Of a stretch of DNA of 64,000 bases, positions 56,544 to 64,000 are shown piece after piece (the stretch's first letter is position 1; every line of letters starts with the position of its first letter). Below the pieces are notes generated by a model. That model saw nothing but the letters and a program-made list of their open reading frames with translations. It was not told where the DNA came from and searched no databases. A program made the position numbers and the translations under genes. The DNA comes from Nitrospira sp. (GTDB taxonomy: Bacteria; Nitrospirota; Nitrospiria; Nitrospirales; Nitrospiraceae), in the NCBI GenBank assembly GCA_015709715.1, contig CP054184.1, forward strand, positions 2,279,001 to 2,343,000. Direction: 5' to 3'.

Positions 56544-57338
56544 ATGGATCCGCTGACCCTGCTCCTCCAGGCCTGGATGGCTTCAGCAGCGCTCATGGCT
56601 CTGCTGTGGCTGGTGGAGCGACGTCGTCGCAACGCAGCCGTGGCCGACGTCGGCTGGTGTTACGGACTGGCCGTGGCCGTCTGGTGGTATGCGGTCAACG
56701 TATCCGGTGAACCGGCCAGACGGCTCTTGGTGGCGCTGATGGTCTGTCTCTATGCGGTGCGCTTGGGCACACACGTGCTGCTCGACCGAGTCTGGGGAAA
56801 ATCGGAAGACGGTCGTTATCGACGGTTGCGGGAACAGTGGGGTGGCCAGGCCACGGTACGGCTGTTCTGGTACTTCCAATTACAGGCGGCGGCCCTCGCG
56901 CTGCTCTCCCTGCCGCCCTTGATCGTGATGCAGAACCCGCATCCGCCGTTCCACCTGTGGGACTTGGTGGGTGTGCTGCTGTGGGCGGTGGCGCTGGTCG
57001 GAGAAACGATGGCCGATTGGCAGTTGGCCTCCTTTCGAAACCAGCCGTGGAACAGGGGCCGGGTGTGCCGTGTCGGCCTCTGGCGCTATTCCCGTCACCC
57101 GAATTATTTCTTCGAGTGGGTGCAGTGGTGGAGTTATGTGGTGATGGGCTGGGCCATTCCGACGGGGGGCTGGGGCTTGACCGTGATCGGTCCCCTCGTG
57201 ATGGGGGCGGCGCTCTGGAAGGTCACGGGTATTCCCTGGACGGAAACGCAGGCCATGACCACACGCGGTGAGGAGTATGCGCTGTATCGCCGTACGACGA
57301 ATGCGTTCTTTCCCTGGTTCCCCCGCCGGCCCGGGTGA
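56544..57338 (+). CDS. DUF1295 (steroid 5-alpha-reductase-like) membrane protein
   Basis: 264 residues with about seven membrane helices. The family signature lies in the C-terminal half: FRNQPWNRGRVCRVGLWRYSRHPNYFFEWVQWWSYVVM, followed by TETQAMTTRGEEYALYRRTTNAFFPWFPR. The RxGLWxxSRHPNYF motif is the NADPH-binding core of DUF1295/ICMT-related reductases and methyltransferases. The N-terminus has ADVGWCYGLAVAVWWY. The substrate is unknown. It ends 8 bp before the convergent lipoprotein gene. Confidence 0.92.
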   Translation: MDPLTLLLQAWMASAALMALLWLVERRRRNAAVADVGWCYGLAVAVWWYAVNVSGEPARRLLVALMVCLYAVRLGTHVLLDRVWGKSEDGRYRRLREQWGGQATVRLFWYFQLQAAALALLSLPPLIVMQNPHPPFHLWDLVGVLLWAVALVGETMADWQLASFRNQPWNRGRVCRVGLWRYSRHPNYFFEWVQWWSYVVMGWAIPTGGWGLTVIGPLVMGAALWKVTGIPWTETQAMTTRGEEYALYRRTTNAFFPWFPRRPG

Positions 57339-57345
57339 CAGGGGG

Positions 57346-57576
57346 TCAGGGTTTCTCGGCCAGTTGCGCGAGGCGCGTCTTGGCGGTCTGCGCGGCGGGG
57401 CTCGCGGGGTATCGGCTCAGGATCTCTTTGTAGATCTCGACGGCGTGGGCCTCGTTATGTTGCCGTTCCTCGAATTGCGCGGTCTCCAAGAGTTCCGCTG
57501 CTTGGTCGGAACTGCAGGCTGTTCCTGCGAGGAGGAAGACGGACAGGATGCCGAAGGCCGATCTAGTCATGGTCAT
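57346..57576 (-). CDS. Small TPR-like lipoprotein
   Basis: 76 residues. MTMTRSAFGILSVFLLAGTACSS is a lipoprotein signal (LAGTAC lipobox). The rest, AELLETAQFEERQHNEAHAVEIYKEILSRYPASPAAQTAKTRLAQL, forms a single tetratricopeptide-like hairpin as in BamD/YbgF proteins. It could bind a cell-envelope partner. The first ATG has AAGGAG 7 nt upstream. It overlaps the HTH/Zn-ribbon gene stop by 4 bases. Confidence 0.85.
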   Translation of the reverse strand: MTMTRSAFGILSVFLLAGTACSSDQAAELLETAQFEERQHNEAHAVEIYKEILSRYPASPAAQTAKTRLAQLAEKP

Positions 57577-57896
57577 AGGACAGCTCCTTGGTTCGATTCG
57601 TCGCGGATGCCGTACCGCGGGGCGGTAATGGATTCGCTGCGGCAACGTGGGCAGCGGCTGGGGCGGGTCAGTTTCGTGCGATCACGAAAGGTAAAGCCGC
57701 AGTCCTGGCACGTTGAAGGTTCGAGAATGAAAGTGCGCGTGCGGTCGCGGGCGAGTGTTTTGACCACATGCGACAGGTGGTCTTCCACCTGCCGTTCCGG
57801 CATCCCCAGCAGTTGTGCCAGTTGATGCGACGAGAGCAGCGTGCCGGTGAGCAACTCGATGAGGCGGCGGCGTGGCGTTTGCGCGGGCGGTAACAT
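57573..57896 (-). CDS. Predicted transcription regulator, HTH fused to Zn-ribbon
   Basis: 107 residues. The N-terminal winged-helix/HTH is RRRLIELLTGTLLSSHQLAQLLGMPERQVEDHLSHVVKTLA; the C-terminal zinc ribbon uses CQDCGF and CPRCRS. This two-domain layout matches COG3357-type proteins, better known in archaea. Targets are unknown. Its stop overlaps the start of the lipoprotein gene, and it diverges from tldD, so either could be regulated by it. Confidence 0.85.
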   Translation of the reverse strand: MLPPAQTPRRRLIELLTGTLLSSHQLAQLLGMPERQVEDHLSHVVKTLARDRTRTFILEPSTCQDCGFTFRDRTKLTRPSRCPRCRSESITAPRYGIRDESNQGAVL

Positions 57897-58010
57897 CCGC
57901 TCACCATCATAAGCAAACGAGGCCGTGATGAAAAGGCAGAACAGGCCGCCGGGATCTTGTTATACTACCGCAGAGATTTCCGGTACTTTTCTTGTGACGA
58001 AAGAGGCGCA

Positions 58011-59468
58011 ATGAGCGGATCATCGTGGGACGAGTTGGCCGAACTGGCATTGACTCGTGTGCGCGCCGCCGGGGTCGAGTATGCCGATATCCGGTTGCTC
58101 GACACCACGACCCGCACGATCGGCGGCGCGGATCGCCGCATTGCCCAGATTCGAGAATCATCCGATCGCGGCTTCGGCATTCGGGTGTTGCATCGGGGGG
58201 CGTGGGGTTTCGCGGCCAGCTGTATCCTCTCATTGGAAGAGGTGCCGCGCATCGCGGACCTCGCCGTCGAGATCGCCAAGGGTTCGGCCTCACTGGCGAT
58301 CGAAAAGGTCCGTCTGGTTCCCGAACCGGTCCATCGCGACCGCGTCACCACAGCCTGTCGCCTGGATCCCTTCAGCGTGCCCTTGGAAGAACAGACCGCG
58401 CTCCTGCTGAATGCGATGGAGGTGATTCAGCAGCACCCCGGCGTGGTGCGCAGTTCCGCCGGTCTCTGGGCGCAACGCGACCGCAAGCTCTTAGTGTCTA
58501 CGGAAGGGACGCATCTCGAGTTCTCCCTCTTGGCAGTGCAAGGAGAATGCACCGCCACCGCTCTTCATGACGGCCGGTTTGCCTGCCGTTCCTTCAACAC
58601 CCCCCATTTGCGTACCGGGTATGAATTGATTCGAGACGCAGATTTTCTGCGCGAAGGGGCGAGGATTGCAGAGCAGGCCGTGGAGAAGGTGCGGGCTCCG
58701 GCCGTGCATGCCGGGCGTTATGATCTTGTGCTGGACCCGGAGCACCTCTCGCTGACGATGCATGAATCCTGCGGCCATCCCAGCGAATTGGATCGGGCGC
58801 TGGGCTATGAGGCTAATTATGCCGGCACCAGTTTCCTGACGCCGGACAAGCGCGGCACGTACCGATATGGATCGGCGGTCGTCACCCTGGTGGCTGATAA
58901 CACGGAGGCGGAAACCCTGGCCGCCACGGGGTACGACGACGACGGGGTGACCTGTCAGCGGTGGGACATCGTGCGGGACGGGATTTTCGTCGGCTACTGT
59001 ACGAATCGCGAGGTGGCCGGGAAAATCCATGAGGAACGGTCACGTGGATCGAACCGGGCCGATAGCTGGGGCAGCGTCCCGATGGTGCGGATCGCCAACA
59101 TCGGGCTTGAGCCGGGGACGGCCACGCTCGACGATTTGATCGCCGACGTGAAGTGCGGCATCTATATCGAAGGCCATGGGTCCTATAGCATCGATCAGCG
59201 GCGGTACAATTTTCAGTTCGGCGGCGATGCGTTCTGGCTCATCGAGAACGGTCGCCGCACCCACATGCTGCGCGACGTCGTGTACCACGGCATGACGCCG
59301 GAATTTTGGGGCAAGTGCGACGGCGTGGCCGATCGGAGCCACCGCCGCCGCTATGGTTTCATCACCTGCGGCAAGGGGCAGCCGGGACAATCCGGCTGGA
59401 TGACTCACGCCGCGTCCCACGCCCGCTTCCGACGTATCGATGTAATGACCGGACAGGCCAAGGCATGA
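58011..59468 (+). CDS. tldD: TldD metalloprotease subunit
   Basis: 485 residues. The zinc motif HESCGH (H-E-x3-H) lies in LTMHESCGHPSELDRALGYEANYAGTSFL, with the later ligand region near CGIYIEGHGSYSIDQRRYNFQFGGDAFW and HMLRDVVYHGMTPEFW. TldD with TldE forms a protease that trims peptides such as microcin precursors and degrades unfolded antitoxins. The ATG at 58011 is chosen over a frame opening 18 codons earlier. It overlaps tldE by ATGA. Confidence 0.95.
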   Translation: MSGSSWDELAELALTRVRAAGVEYADIRLLDTTTRTIGGADRRIAQIRESSDRGFGIRVLHRGAWGFAASCILSLEEVPRIADLAVEIAKGSASLAIEKVRLVPEPVHRDRVTTACRLDPFSVPLEEQTALLLNAMEVIQQHPGVVRSSAGLWAQRDRKLLVSTEGTHLEFSLLAVQGECTATALHDGRFACRSFNTPHLRTGYELIRDADFLREGARIAEQAVEKVRAPAVHAGRYDLVLDPEHLSLTMHESCGHPSELDRALGYEANYAGTSFLTPDKRGTYRYGSAVVTLVADNTEAETLAATGYDDDGVTCQRWDIVRDGIFVGYCTNREVAGKIHEERSRGSNRADSWGSVPMVRIANIGLEPGTATLDDLIADVKCGIYIEGHGSYSIDQRRYNFQFGGDAFWLIENGRRTHMLRDVVYHGMTPEFWGKCDGVADRSHRRRYGFITCGKGQPGQSGWMTHAASHARFRRIDVMTGQAKA

Positions 59469-60811
59469 CGTCGCCCATCACTGCATCATGGCCCAAGTTA
59501 ACGAGCCGGCAGGAGTTCGAGTTCCTTACGGAACTCGTCATGAAGCACTCGGCCGGCGACCATACCGTCCTCTCGATCCGGGATGTCCACGGCGGCACGA
59601 CCCGCTTTGCGAACAACCAGGTCATCCAGAATGTCCATCAGCGACGCGGCACCCTCTCCATTACGGTGGCGTTCGGTCGGCAACAAGGCAGCGCCTCCAC
59701 GACGGACTTCACGGCCGGCGCGGTGCGAGAGACCCTCAAACAGGCGGAACGGATCGCACGGGTCTCGCCCGAGGATCCGGAGTATTTGCCGCCGGTCGGG
59801 GCCCAGGCCTATCTGGGGCTCCCCACCTCTCGGCCGGAAACGGCTGCGGCCGGGCCCGCGCGTCGGCTCGACTATGCGCGGGAGGCGATCGGCCAATGCA
59901 AGATGGAGAACCTGAATGCGGCCGGCACGGTCTCGTCCAGTCTGGCGGTCGTGGGTCTGGCAGCCGACACCGGCCTGACGGCGTATGAAGAACGGACCGA
60001 GGCGCGCTTCAGCCTCACGGTGCAAGCCGGCGACGCCACCGGTTGGGCCGCGGCTGCCCACCGCTCACTCGATCGGCTCCACATACAGGAGCGGACCTTG
60101 ACGGCAATCAGCAAGGCGAAGCGCGGGGACGACGATCCGCAGGAATTGCCGCCCGGCCGTTATACGGTCATCCTGGAGCCGGCCGCCGTGTCCGGCCTGC
60201 TGAGCGGGATGCTCTGGACCCTGGACGCCAAATCGTTCGACAAGGGGACAAGTCCCTTCAGCGGGAAACTCGGCGCGCGGATCATCGATCGGCGACTGTC
60301 GCTGGTCAATCAGCCGGACCATGTCGATCTGCTGGGCTATAGCTTTACATCGGAGGGGCTACCCGTATTCGGGTCATGCTGGATTGAGGCGGGCGTCCTG
60401 AAGCAGCTCCTCCATGATCGGTATACGGCGCAGCAACACCAGGTCGACCGGATCGCCACCCTGGAGTCACCCGTGTTTTCGGGGGAACGCCCGATCGGCA
60501 CGCGGGTGGAGGACCTGATTCGGACGACGCAGCGCGGCATTCTCGTCACAAACTTCTGGTATATCCGTCTCGTCAATCCGTCGGACCTGACCTTGACCGG
60601 CATGACGAGGGACGGCACGTTCTTGGTCGAAAACGGCGAGATCGTGTCGGCCGTGAGGAATTTTCGCTTTCACGACAGTCCGTTACGTGTGTTCAACCAC
60701 CTCGATGCCTATACGGCCCCTGCGGAGGCCGTGACCTCGGAAACCGGCAAGGCGTTGGTGCCCGCCATGCGCATCGACGACTTCAACTTCTCCAGCGTGA
60801 CCCGCTTCTGA
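59465..60811 (+). CDS. pmbA: TldE/PmbA subunit of the TldD-TldE protease
   Basis: 448 residues. It shares the TldD fold (IRDVHGGTTRFANNQVIQN, FGRQQGSASTTDFT, YTVILEPAAVSGLLSGMLWTLDAKSFDKGTSPFSGKLG) but has no HExxxH zinc motif, as expected for the TldE/PmbA partner. Position right after tldD with a 4-base overlap supports a heterodimer. The C-terminus VPAMRIDDFNFSSVTRF is family-like. Confidence 0.93.
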   Translation: MTSPITASWPKLTSRQEFEFLTELVMKHSAGDHTVLSIRDVHGGTTRFANNQVIQNVHQRRGTLSITVAFGRQQGSASTTDFTAGAVRETLKQAERIARVSPEDPEYLPPVGAQAYLGLPTSRPETAAAGPARRLDYAREAIGQCKMENLNAAGTVSSSLAVVGLAADTGLTAYEERTEARFSLTVQAGDATGWAAAAHRSLDRLHIQERTLTAISKAKRGDDDPQELPPGRYTVILEPAAVSGLLSGMLWTLDAKSFDKGTSPFSGKLGARIIDRRLSLVNQPDHVDLLGYSFTSEGLPVFGSCWIEAGVLKQLLHDRYTAQQHQVDRIATLESPVFSGERPIGTRVEDLIRTTQRGILVTNFWYIRLVNPSDLTLTGMTRDGTFLVENGEIVSAVRNFRFHDSPLRVFNHLDAYTAPAEAVTSETGKALVPAMRIDDFNFSSVTRF

Positions 60812-60834
60812 GTGAAAAAACCCTCCTGCAGCCA

Positions 60835-60863
60835 TTGACTCAGACTATGGGAAAGAGTAATGA
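60835..60863 (+). promoter_or_regulatory. Sigma-70-type promoter for the coiled-coil protein gene
   Basis: TTGACT (-35, 60835-60840), a 17-bp spacer and TAATGA (-10, 60858-60863) lie about 37 bp before the ATG at 60901. The -35 box is one base off consensus and the -10 box two or three. Confidence 0.5.
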
Positions 60864-60900
60864 AAGAAGTTGGTTCAGCCGATAAGATGGGTATTTGTCC

Positions 60901-61602
60901 ATGAACCGGAAGCAGCAACGCTTGGCGGAAAAGCCGATCAACCTGCTGACCTTTGTCCCCGACAAGGATCAGAAAGCAGCGGTCCATCCCTTCGCCCCCT
61001 CACCGTTGCGCGCTGCGATCGGCAAGGTTTTCGTGAAGCTGGAAGACCTCACCGAGCGGTTTGAAGACTGGTGCGAATACGGCAGTTCCGAGGGGCGCGG
61101 GGTGCAACCCCTGGGACAACGGGTGTCCAAATGGTTGGGAGCCCCTGTGGCCCGACACATCGAGCACCAGGTTCAAGCGGAGCATGGGCTGGTTCCCTCT
61201 CGGCGGTGGGATGGTGCGGTCGGAGATTTGATCTTCCGCATTCGCGACCGCGCAGGGTACGTGCAGCGGGCGCTCACGGCCCAGGCGCGCGAAATCAAGG
61301 AATGGGTCATTCAGCAGACCCAGAATACCCAGGCGGAGCTGAAGGATCTGCGCGAGCAGGTCGCGACCCAACAGGCGCAGATGGAGGACCTGACCAGCCA
61401 GATCCAGGATCTCCGCGCGCTGGTCACCTCCCAGCAGCAGGTCCTGATGTACATGGGGAAAGATATGGACATGGCCCAGCCGCCTGTGCTGGGCCTGACG
61501 CTCGGGCCCTCACGCTCCTTGCCCTACCGCGAAAAGCCCGTTTCGAGAGACCGGCGCGACAACTCGCCCGAACCCGCCGAGACTCCGTACCTCAACGCCT
61601 GA
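60901..61602 (+). CDS. Cytoplasmic coiled-coil protein of unknown function
   Basis: 233 residues. The N-terminal half (PINLLTFVPDKDQKAAVHPFAP, FVKLEDLTERFEDWCEYGS) is not recognised. The C-terminal half is a long helix with heptads (QTQNTQAELKDLREQVATQQAQMEDLTSQIQDLRALVTSQQQVLMYM), then a basic disordered tail. No signal or membrane segment. The start at 60901 is preferred over a TTG two codons earlier. It has its own likely promoter. Confidence 0.75.
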   Translation: MNRKQQRLAEKPINLLTFVPDKDQKAAVHPFAPSPLRAAIGKVFVKLEDLTERFEDWCEYGSSEGRGVQPLGQRVSKWLGAPVARHIEHQVQAEHGLVPSRRWDGAVGDLIFRIRDRAGYVQRALTAQAREIKEWVIQQTQNTQAELKDLREQVATQQAQMEDLTSQIQDLRALVTSQQQVLMYMGKDMDMAQPPVLGLTLGPSRSLPYREKPVSRDRRDNSPEPAETPYLNA

Positions 61603-61848
61603 GCGCGTCCGGTCCGCCGCCCGGAACCCGTCGACGACGCAACCTTCGCCTGTGGGCTCCATCCATACACCGCTTACGTGGCTCCACGCAGAGTGAACGG
61701 GTCTGCCCTCACGCGGTGCGTGACTAGCATCTTGCTGACGGGGCTGCTAATTTGTGCTCGGCAAGCTGTCCGGGAGGCCTCCGTGCTTTTACGTTGTTTG
61801 CCTGCAAGAATGGTAAGGGCCGTGAAGGGGCGACCAAGGGTGGAACCG

Positions 61849-63468
61849 ATGGGACCAGCTCGTTGGGCGTGGAGGGTTGTGTGCGGGGTGATGGCTGCCG
61901 GCCTCTCATGGGGGGTGCCTCAGGGAACGGCTCAGGCTGAGGTCACCTTGTACGACAACCTCGGCACCTGGCACTTCGAGATCACCACGACTTCGGCACG
62001 GGCGCAGGAGTTTTTCGATCAGGGGCTTCGCCTGATCTATGCCTTCAACCATGACGAGGCCATCGCGGCCTTCAGCGAAGCGTCGCGGCTGGATCCTGAA
62101 GCGGCCATGCCTTACTGGGGTGTGGCGTTGGCGCTGGGGCCGAACATCAATTCGGCCATGGATGCCAAGGCGGAAGCCCGGGCGGTGGAGGCGCTGAAAC
62201 AGGCGAGCCAGCAGGCTGCCCAGGCGTCGCCCCGTGAGCGCGCCTACGTCGAAACACTGGCGACTCGGTACTCGCTCAAGAAAACGGGGAGCAGGCGAGC
62301 GAAGGATGAAGCCTATGCGAAGGCCATACGCCGGCTCGCGCAGCAGTATCCGGACGACGTCGATGCGGCGACCTTGGCGGCGGAAGCCTTGATGGTGCTG
62401 AGGCCGTGGGACTATTGGCGAGCCGATGGCAAGCCGCAGCCGGGGACGGAGGAAATCGTCGCCACCTTGGAGGCGGTGCTCCGGCGAACGCCTGACCATC
62501 CCGGCGCCTGCCATCACTACATCCATGCGGTCGAAGCCTCCCTTGAACCCCAACGGGCGCTTGAGTGCGCCGCGCGATTGCCCGCGCTCATGCCCGGTGC
62601 CGGCCACCTGGTGCATATGCCGGCGCACATCTATATGCGGCTCGGACGGTATGAACAGGCGTCGGAGCAGAATGCGGTCGCTGCGAAGGTCGATCAGGAT
62701 TACCTGGCCGGGCAGCACCATTCTGAGGGTTTCTATGCGTCGGGATACTATGCACACAACCTGCATTTTCTGAATGCGTCTCTGATGATGGAGGGGCGGA
62801 GCGCCGAGGCGCTGCAAGCCGCTCGTGAACTGCTGGCCAAGGAGCCGATGCAGGATCTCTTTGCCCCGACCCTGCTGTTGACCATGGCGCGGTTCGGTCA
62901 GTGGCCCGACTTGATTCGCCAGCCGCCGCCTCCCAAGACGCTGCGGCTCACCACGGGGCTCTGGCACTATGTACGTGGCCTCGCGTTTGCCGCCACGACC
63001 CGGTGGGGCAGCGTGGAGGGGGAGTTGGCGAATCTCCGCAAGGCCCTCAAGCAATTCGCGCGGGCGAAGACGAGTGAAGCAAAAACGAGCCACGCGATCC
63101 TTCAGGTGGCGGAACGGGTCTTGGCCGGTGAGCTGGCCGCGCGGCGCGGTGACTACGATGATGGCATTCGCGCCTTGCAGGAGGCCTTGCGACTGGAAGC
63201 CGCCTTGCCCTACAGCGAGCCGCCGTTTTGGCTGCAACCGGTTCGACACAACCTGGGGGCGGTCCTGCTCCTGGCGGGGCGTCCGGCCGACGCGGAAGCG
63301 GTCTATCGGGAAGACCTGCGGCTCAATCCCAACAACGGCTGGGCCCTCCAGGGACTCGTCCAAAGTTTGCGGGCCCAGAACAAGGCTGGTGAAGCGGAAG
63401 AGGAAGAGCGCCGCTTTCAAGCCGCGTGGGCCAAGGCGGATGTGACCTTGCTGAGCTCCCGATTCTAG
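61849..63468 (+). CDS. Secreted TPR-containing protein
   Basis: 539 residues. A signal peptide (MGPARWAWRVVCGVMAAGLSWGVPQGTAQA) precedes NLGTWHFEITTTSARAQEFFDQGLRLIYAFNHDEAIAAFSEASRLDPEAAMPYWGVALALGPNIN, the first TPR block. Histidine-rich segments follow (GACHHYIHAVEAS, GHLVHMPAHIYMRLGRYEQA, AGQHHSEGFYASGYYAHNLHFL), then more TPR units near the C-terminus (YREDLRLNPNNGWALQGLVQSLRAQ). The regularly placed His residues suggest metal binding, but no known enzyme is implied. The 247-bp gap before it holds no other gene. Upstream ATGs are possible starts, but this one gives the best signal peptide. Confidence 0.8.
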   Translation: MGPARWAWRVVCGVMAAGLSWGVPQGTAQAEVTLYDNLGTWHFEITTTSARAQEFFDQGLRLIYAFNHDEAIAAFSEASRLDPEAAMPYWGVALALGPNINSAMDAKAEARAVEALKQASQQAAQASPRERAYVETLATRYSLKKTGSRRAKDEAYAKAIRRLAQQYPDDVDAATLAAEALMVLRPWDYWRADGKPQPGTEEIVATLEAVLRRTPDHPGACHHYIHAVEASLEPQRALECAARLPALMPGAGHLVHMPAHIYMRLGRYEQASEQNAVAAKVDQDYLAGQHHSEGFYASGYYAHNLHFLNASLMMEGRSAEALQAARELLAKEPMQDLFAPTLLLTMARFGQWPDLIRQPPPPKTLRLTTGLWHYVRGLAFAATTRWGSVEGELANLRKALKQFARAKTSEAKTSHAILQVAERVLAGELAARRGDYDDGIRALQEALRLEAALPYSEPPFWLQPVRHNLGAVLLLAGRPADAEAVYREDLRLNPNNGWALQGLVQSLRAQNKAGEAEEEERRFQAAWAKADVTLLSSRF

Positions 63469-63517
63469 CCATGCGGCGCGGAGGAGCGGATCGAACAAGA
63501 AACGGGAGAACGTCGGG

Positions 63518-64000
63518 ATGGAATATGTGTTTCAGACGGTTGAGGAACGGCGTGAGTTGGAACGGTTGCACCTGATCGAACGGATGTTCGATCCCGGCAC
63601 CCAGCGCCGGATGCTGGCGACCGGTCTCACGACGGGATGGCATTGCCTGGAGGTCGGGGCAGGCGCCGGGTCCATCGTCCGGTGGTTGCAGCAGCGGGTA
63701 GGGCCTTCGGGGCGAGTGGTGGCGGTGGACACGAACCCGCGGTTTTTGCGGGGCGGCGTCGATTCGGCCGTGGAGATTGTATCGGGGGACATCTGTGAGG
63801 TCGATCTCCAACCGGCCGCGTTCGACCTCGTGCATGCCCGTTATGTGCTGATCCACGTCGCGGACTACCAAAAGGCCTTCGAACGGATGTTGCGCTGCGT
63901 CAAGCCCGGAGGGTGGGTCATGGTCGAGGAGCCGGATTTTCAGGCCGCCCGGGCGGTGACGGGGTCCGACGAGGCTCGGGGCAGCTTCGCGCGGGTGAGC
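63518..64000 (+). CDS. SAM-dependent methyltransferase, 5' part
   Basis: The first 161 codons lie in the window; the gene runs off the right edge. MEYVFQTVEERRELERLHLIERMFDPGTQRRMLATGL leads to the class I methyltransferase motifs: LEVGAGAGSIVRWLQQR (motif I, SAM binding), VVAVDTNPRFL (acidic ribose contact) and FDLVHARYVLIHVADYQKAFERMLRCVKPGGWVMVEEPDF. Substrate is unknown. GGGAGA stands upstream of the ATG. Confidence 0.88.
   Translation, partial: MEYVFQTVEERRELERLHLIERMFDPGTQRRMLATGLTTGWHCLEVGAGAGSIVRWLQQRVGPSGRVVAVDTNPRFLRGGVDSAVEIVSGDICEVDLQPAAFDLVHARYVLIHVADYQKAFERMLRCVKPGGWVMVEEPDFQAARAVTGSDEARGSFARVS

Overview
The window looks like part of the chromosome of a chemolithotrophic bacterium, most likely a Nitrospira-type member of Nitrospirota. 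This is inferred from gene content, not from a marker gene. The evidence is: many c-type cytochromes beside a fused cbb3-type oxidase, a DUF2309/DabA inorganic-carbon uptake locus, a beta-carbonic anhydrase, a DsrE/F/H-like trio, an archaeal-style HTH/Zn-ribbon regulator, and GC-rich DNA with many 4-base ATGA gene overlaps. No rRNA, tRNA or CRISPR array was recognised.

Layout. 1-6.5 kb (minus strand) is a respiratory block: the start of a p-cresol methylhydroxylase-type flavoprotein, a Tat-exported protein, two small cytochromes c, a small membrane protein, a CcoN-CcoO-CcoP fusion oxidase, a frameshifted FAD/NAD(P)H reductase and a double CDGSH protein. 6.6-17.3 kb (minus) holds a repeat-built secreted protein, a VOC protein, carbonic anhydrase, an RND efflux pump with its adaptor, and a four-gene stress/redox operon (pirin, DsbA/FrnE-like, VOC, Rieske-flavoprotein). 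That operon is read from a promoter whose spacer carries a perfect 14-bp palindrome.

17.6-29.4 kb is the replication-origin region: smpB, dciA (plus strand), then gyrA, gyrB, dnaN and dnaA on the minus strand (transcribed dnaA to gyrA, with no recF). A probable oriC with DnaA boxes lies at 26.7-27.0 kb, followed by the DsrE/F/H-like trio and hisS. 29.5-33.4 kb (plus) has a double-length ThyX-like protein, a TPR protein, an Mrr endonuclease remnant and a FitAB/VapBC-type toxin-antitoxin pair.

33.5-42.6 kb is an inorganic-carbon locus. On the minus strand lie dabB (NuoL-like), a second NuoN/MrpD-like subunit, dabA, a P-II-like protein and a small unknown protein, preceded by a strong terminator-like hairpin in the leader. 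Diverging from it are a DUF2294 (YbcI-like) gene and selO. At 42.6-47.2 kb a promoter region with two GTATC-N6-GATAC palindromes and a sigma-54-like site is followed immediately by an IS630-family element. Just beyond the element starts a 1066-residue membrane protein that I cannot assign to a family. The insertion seems to have separated that gene from its promoter.

47.2-64 kb (mostly plus) contains two alpha/beta hydrolases, a pyridoxamine-oxidase-like gene with a decayed partial copy and a toxin-antitoxin pair wedged between them, a SYLF-domain protein, ettA, a patatin lipoprotein coupled to two SDR genes, a cytochrome c, a DUF1295 membrane protein, an HTH/Zn-ribbon regulator with a lipoprotein, tldD-tldE, a coiled-coil protein, a secreted TPR protein and a truncated methyltransferase at the right edge.
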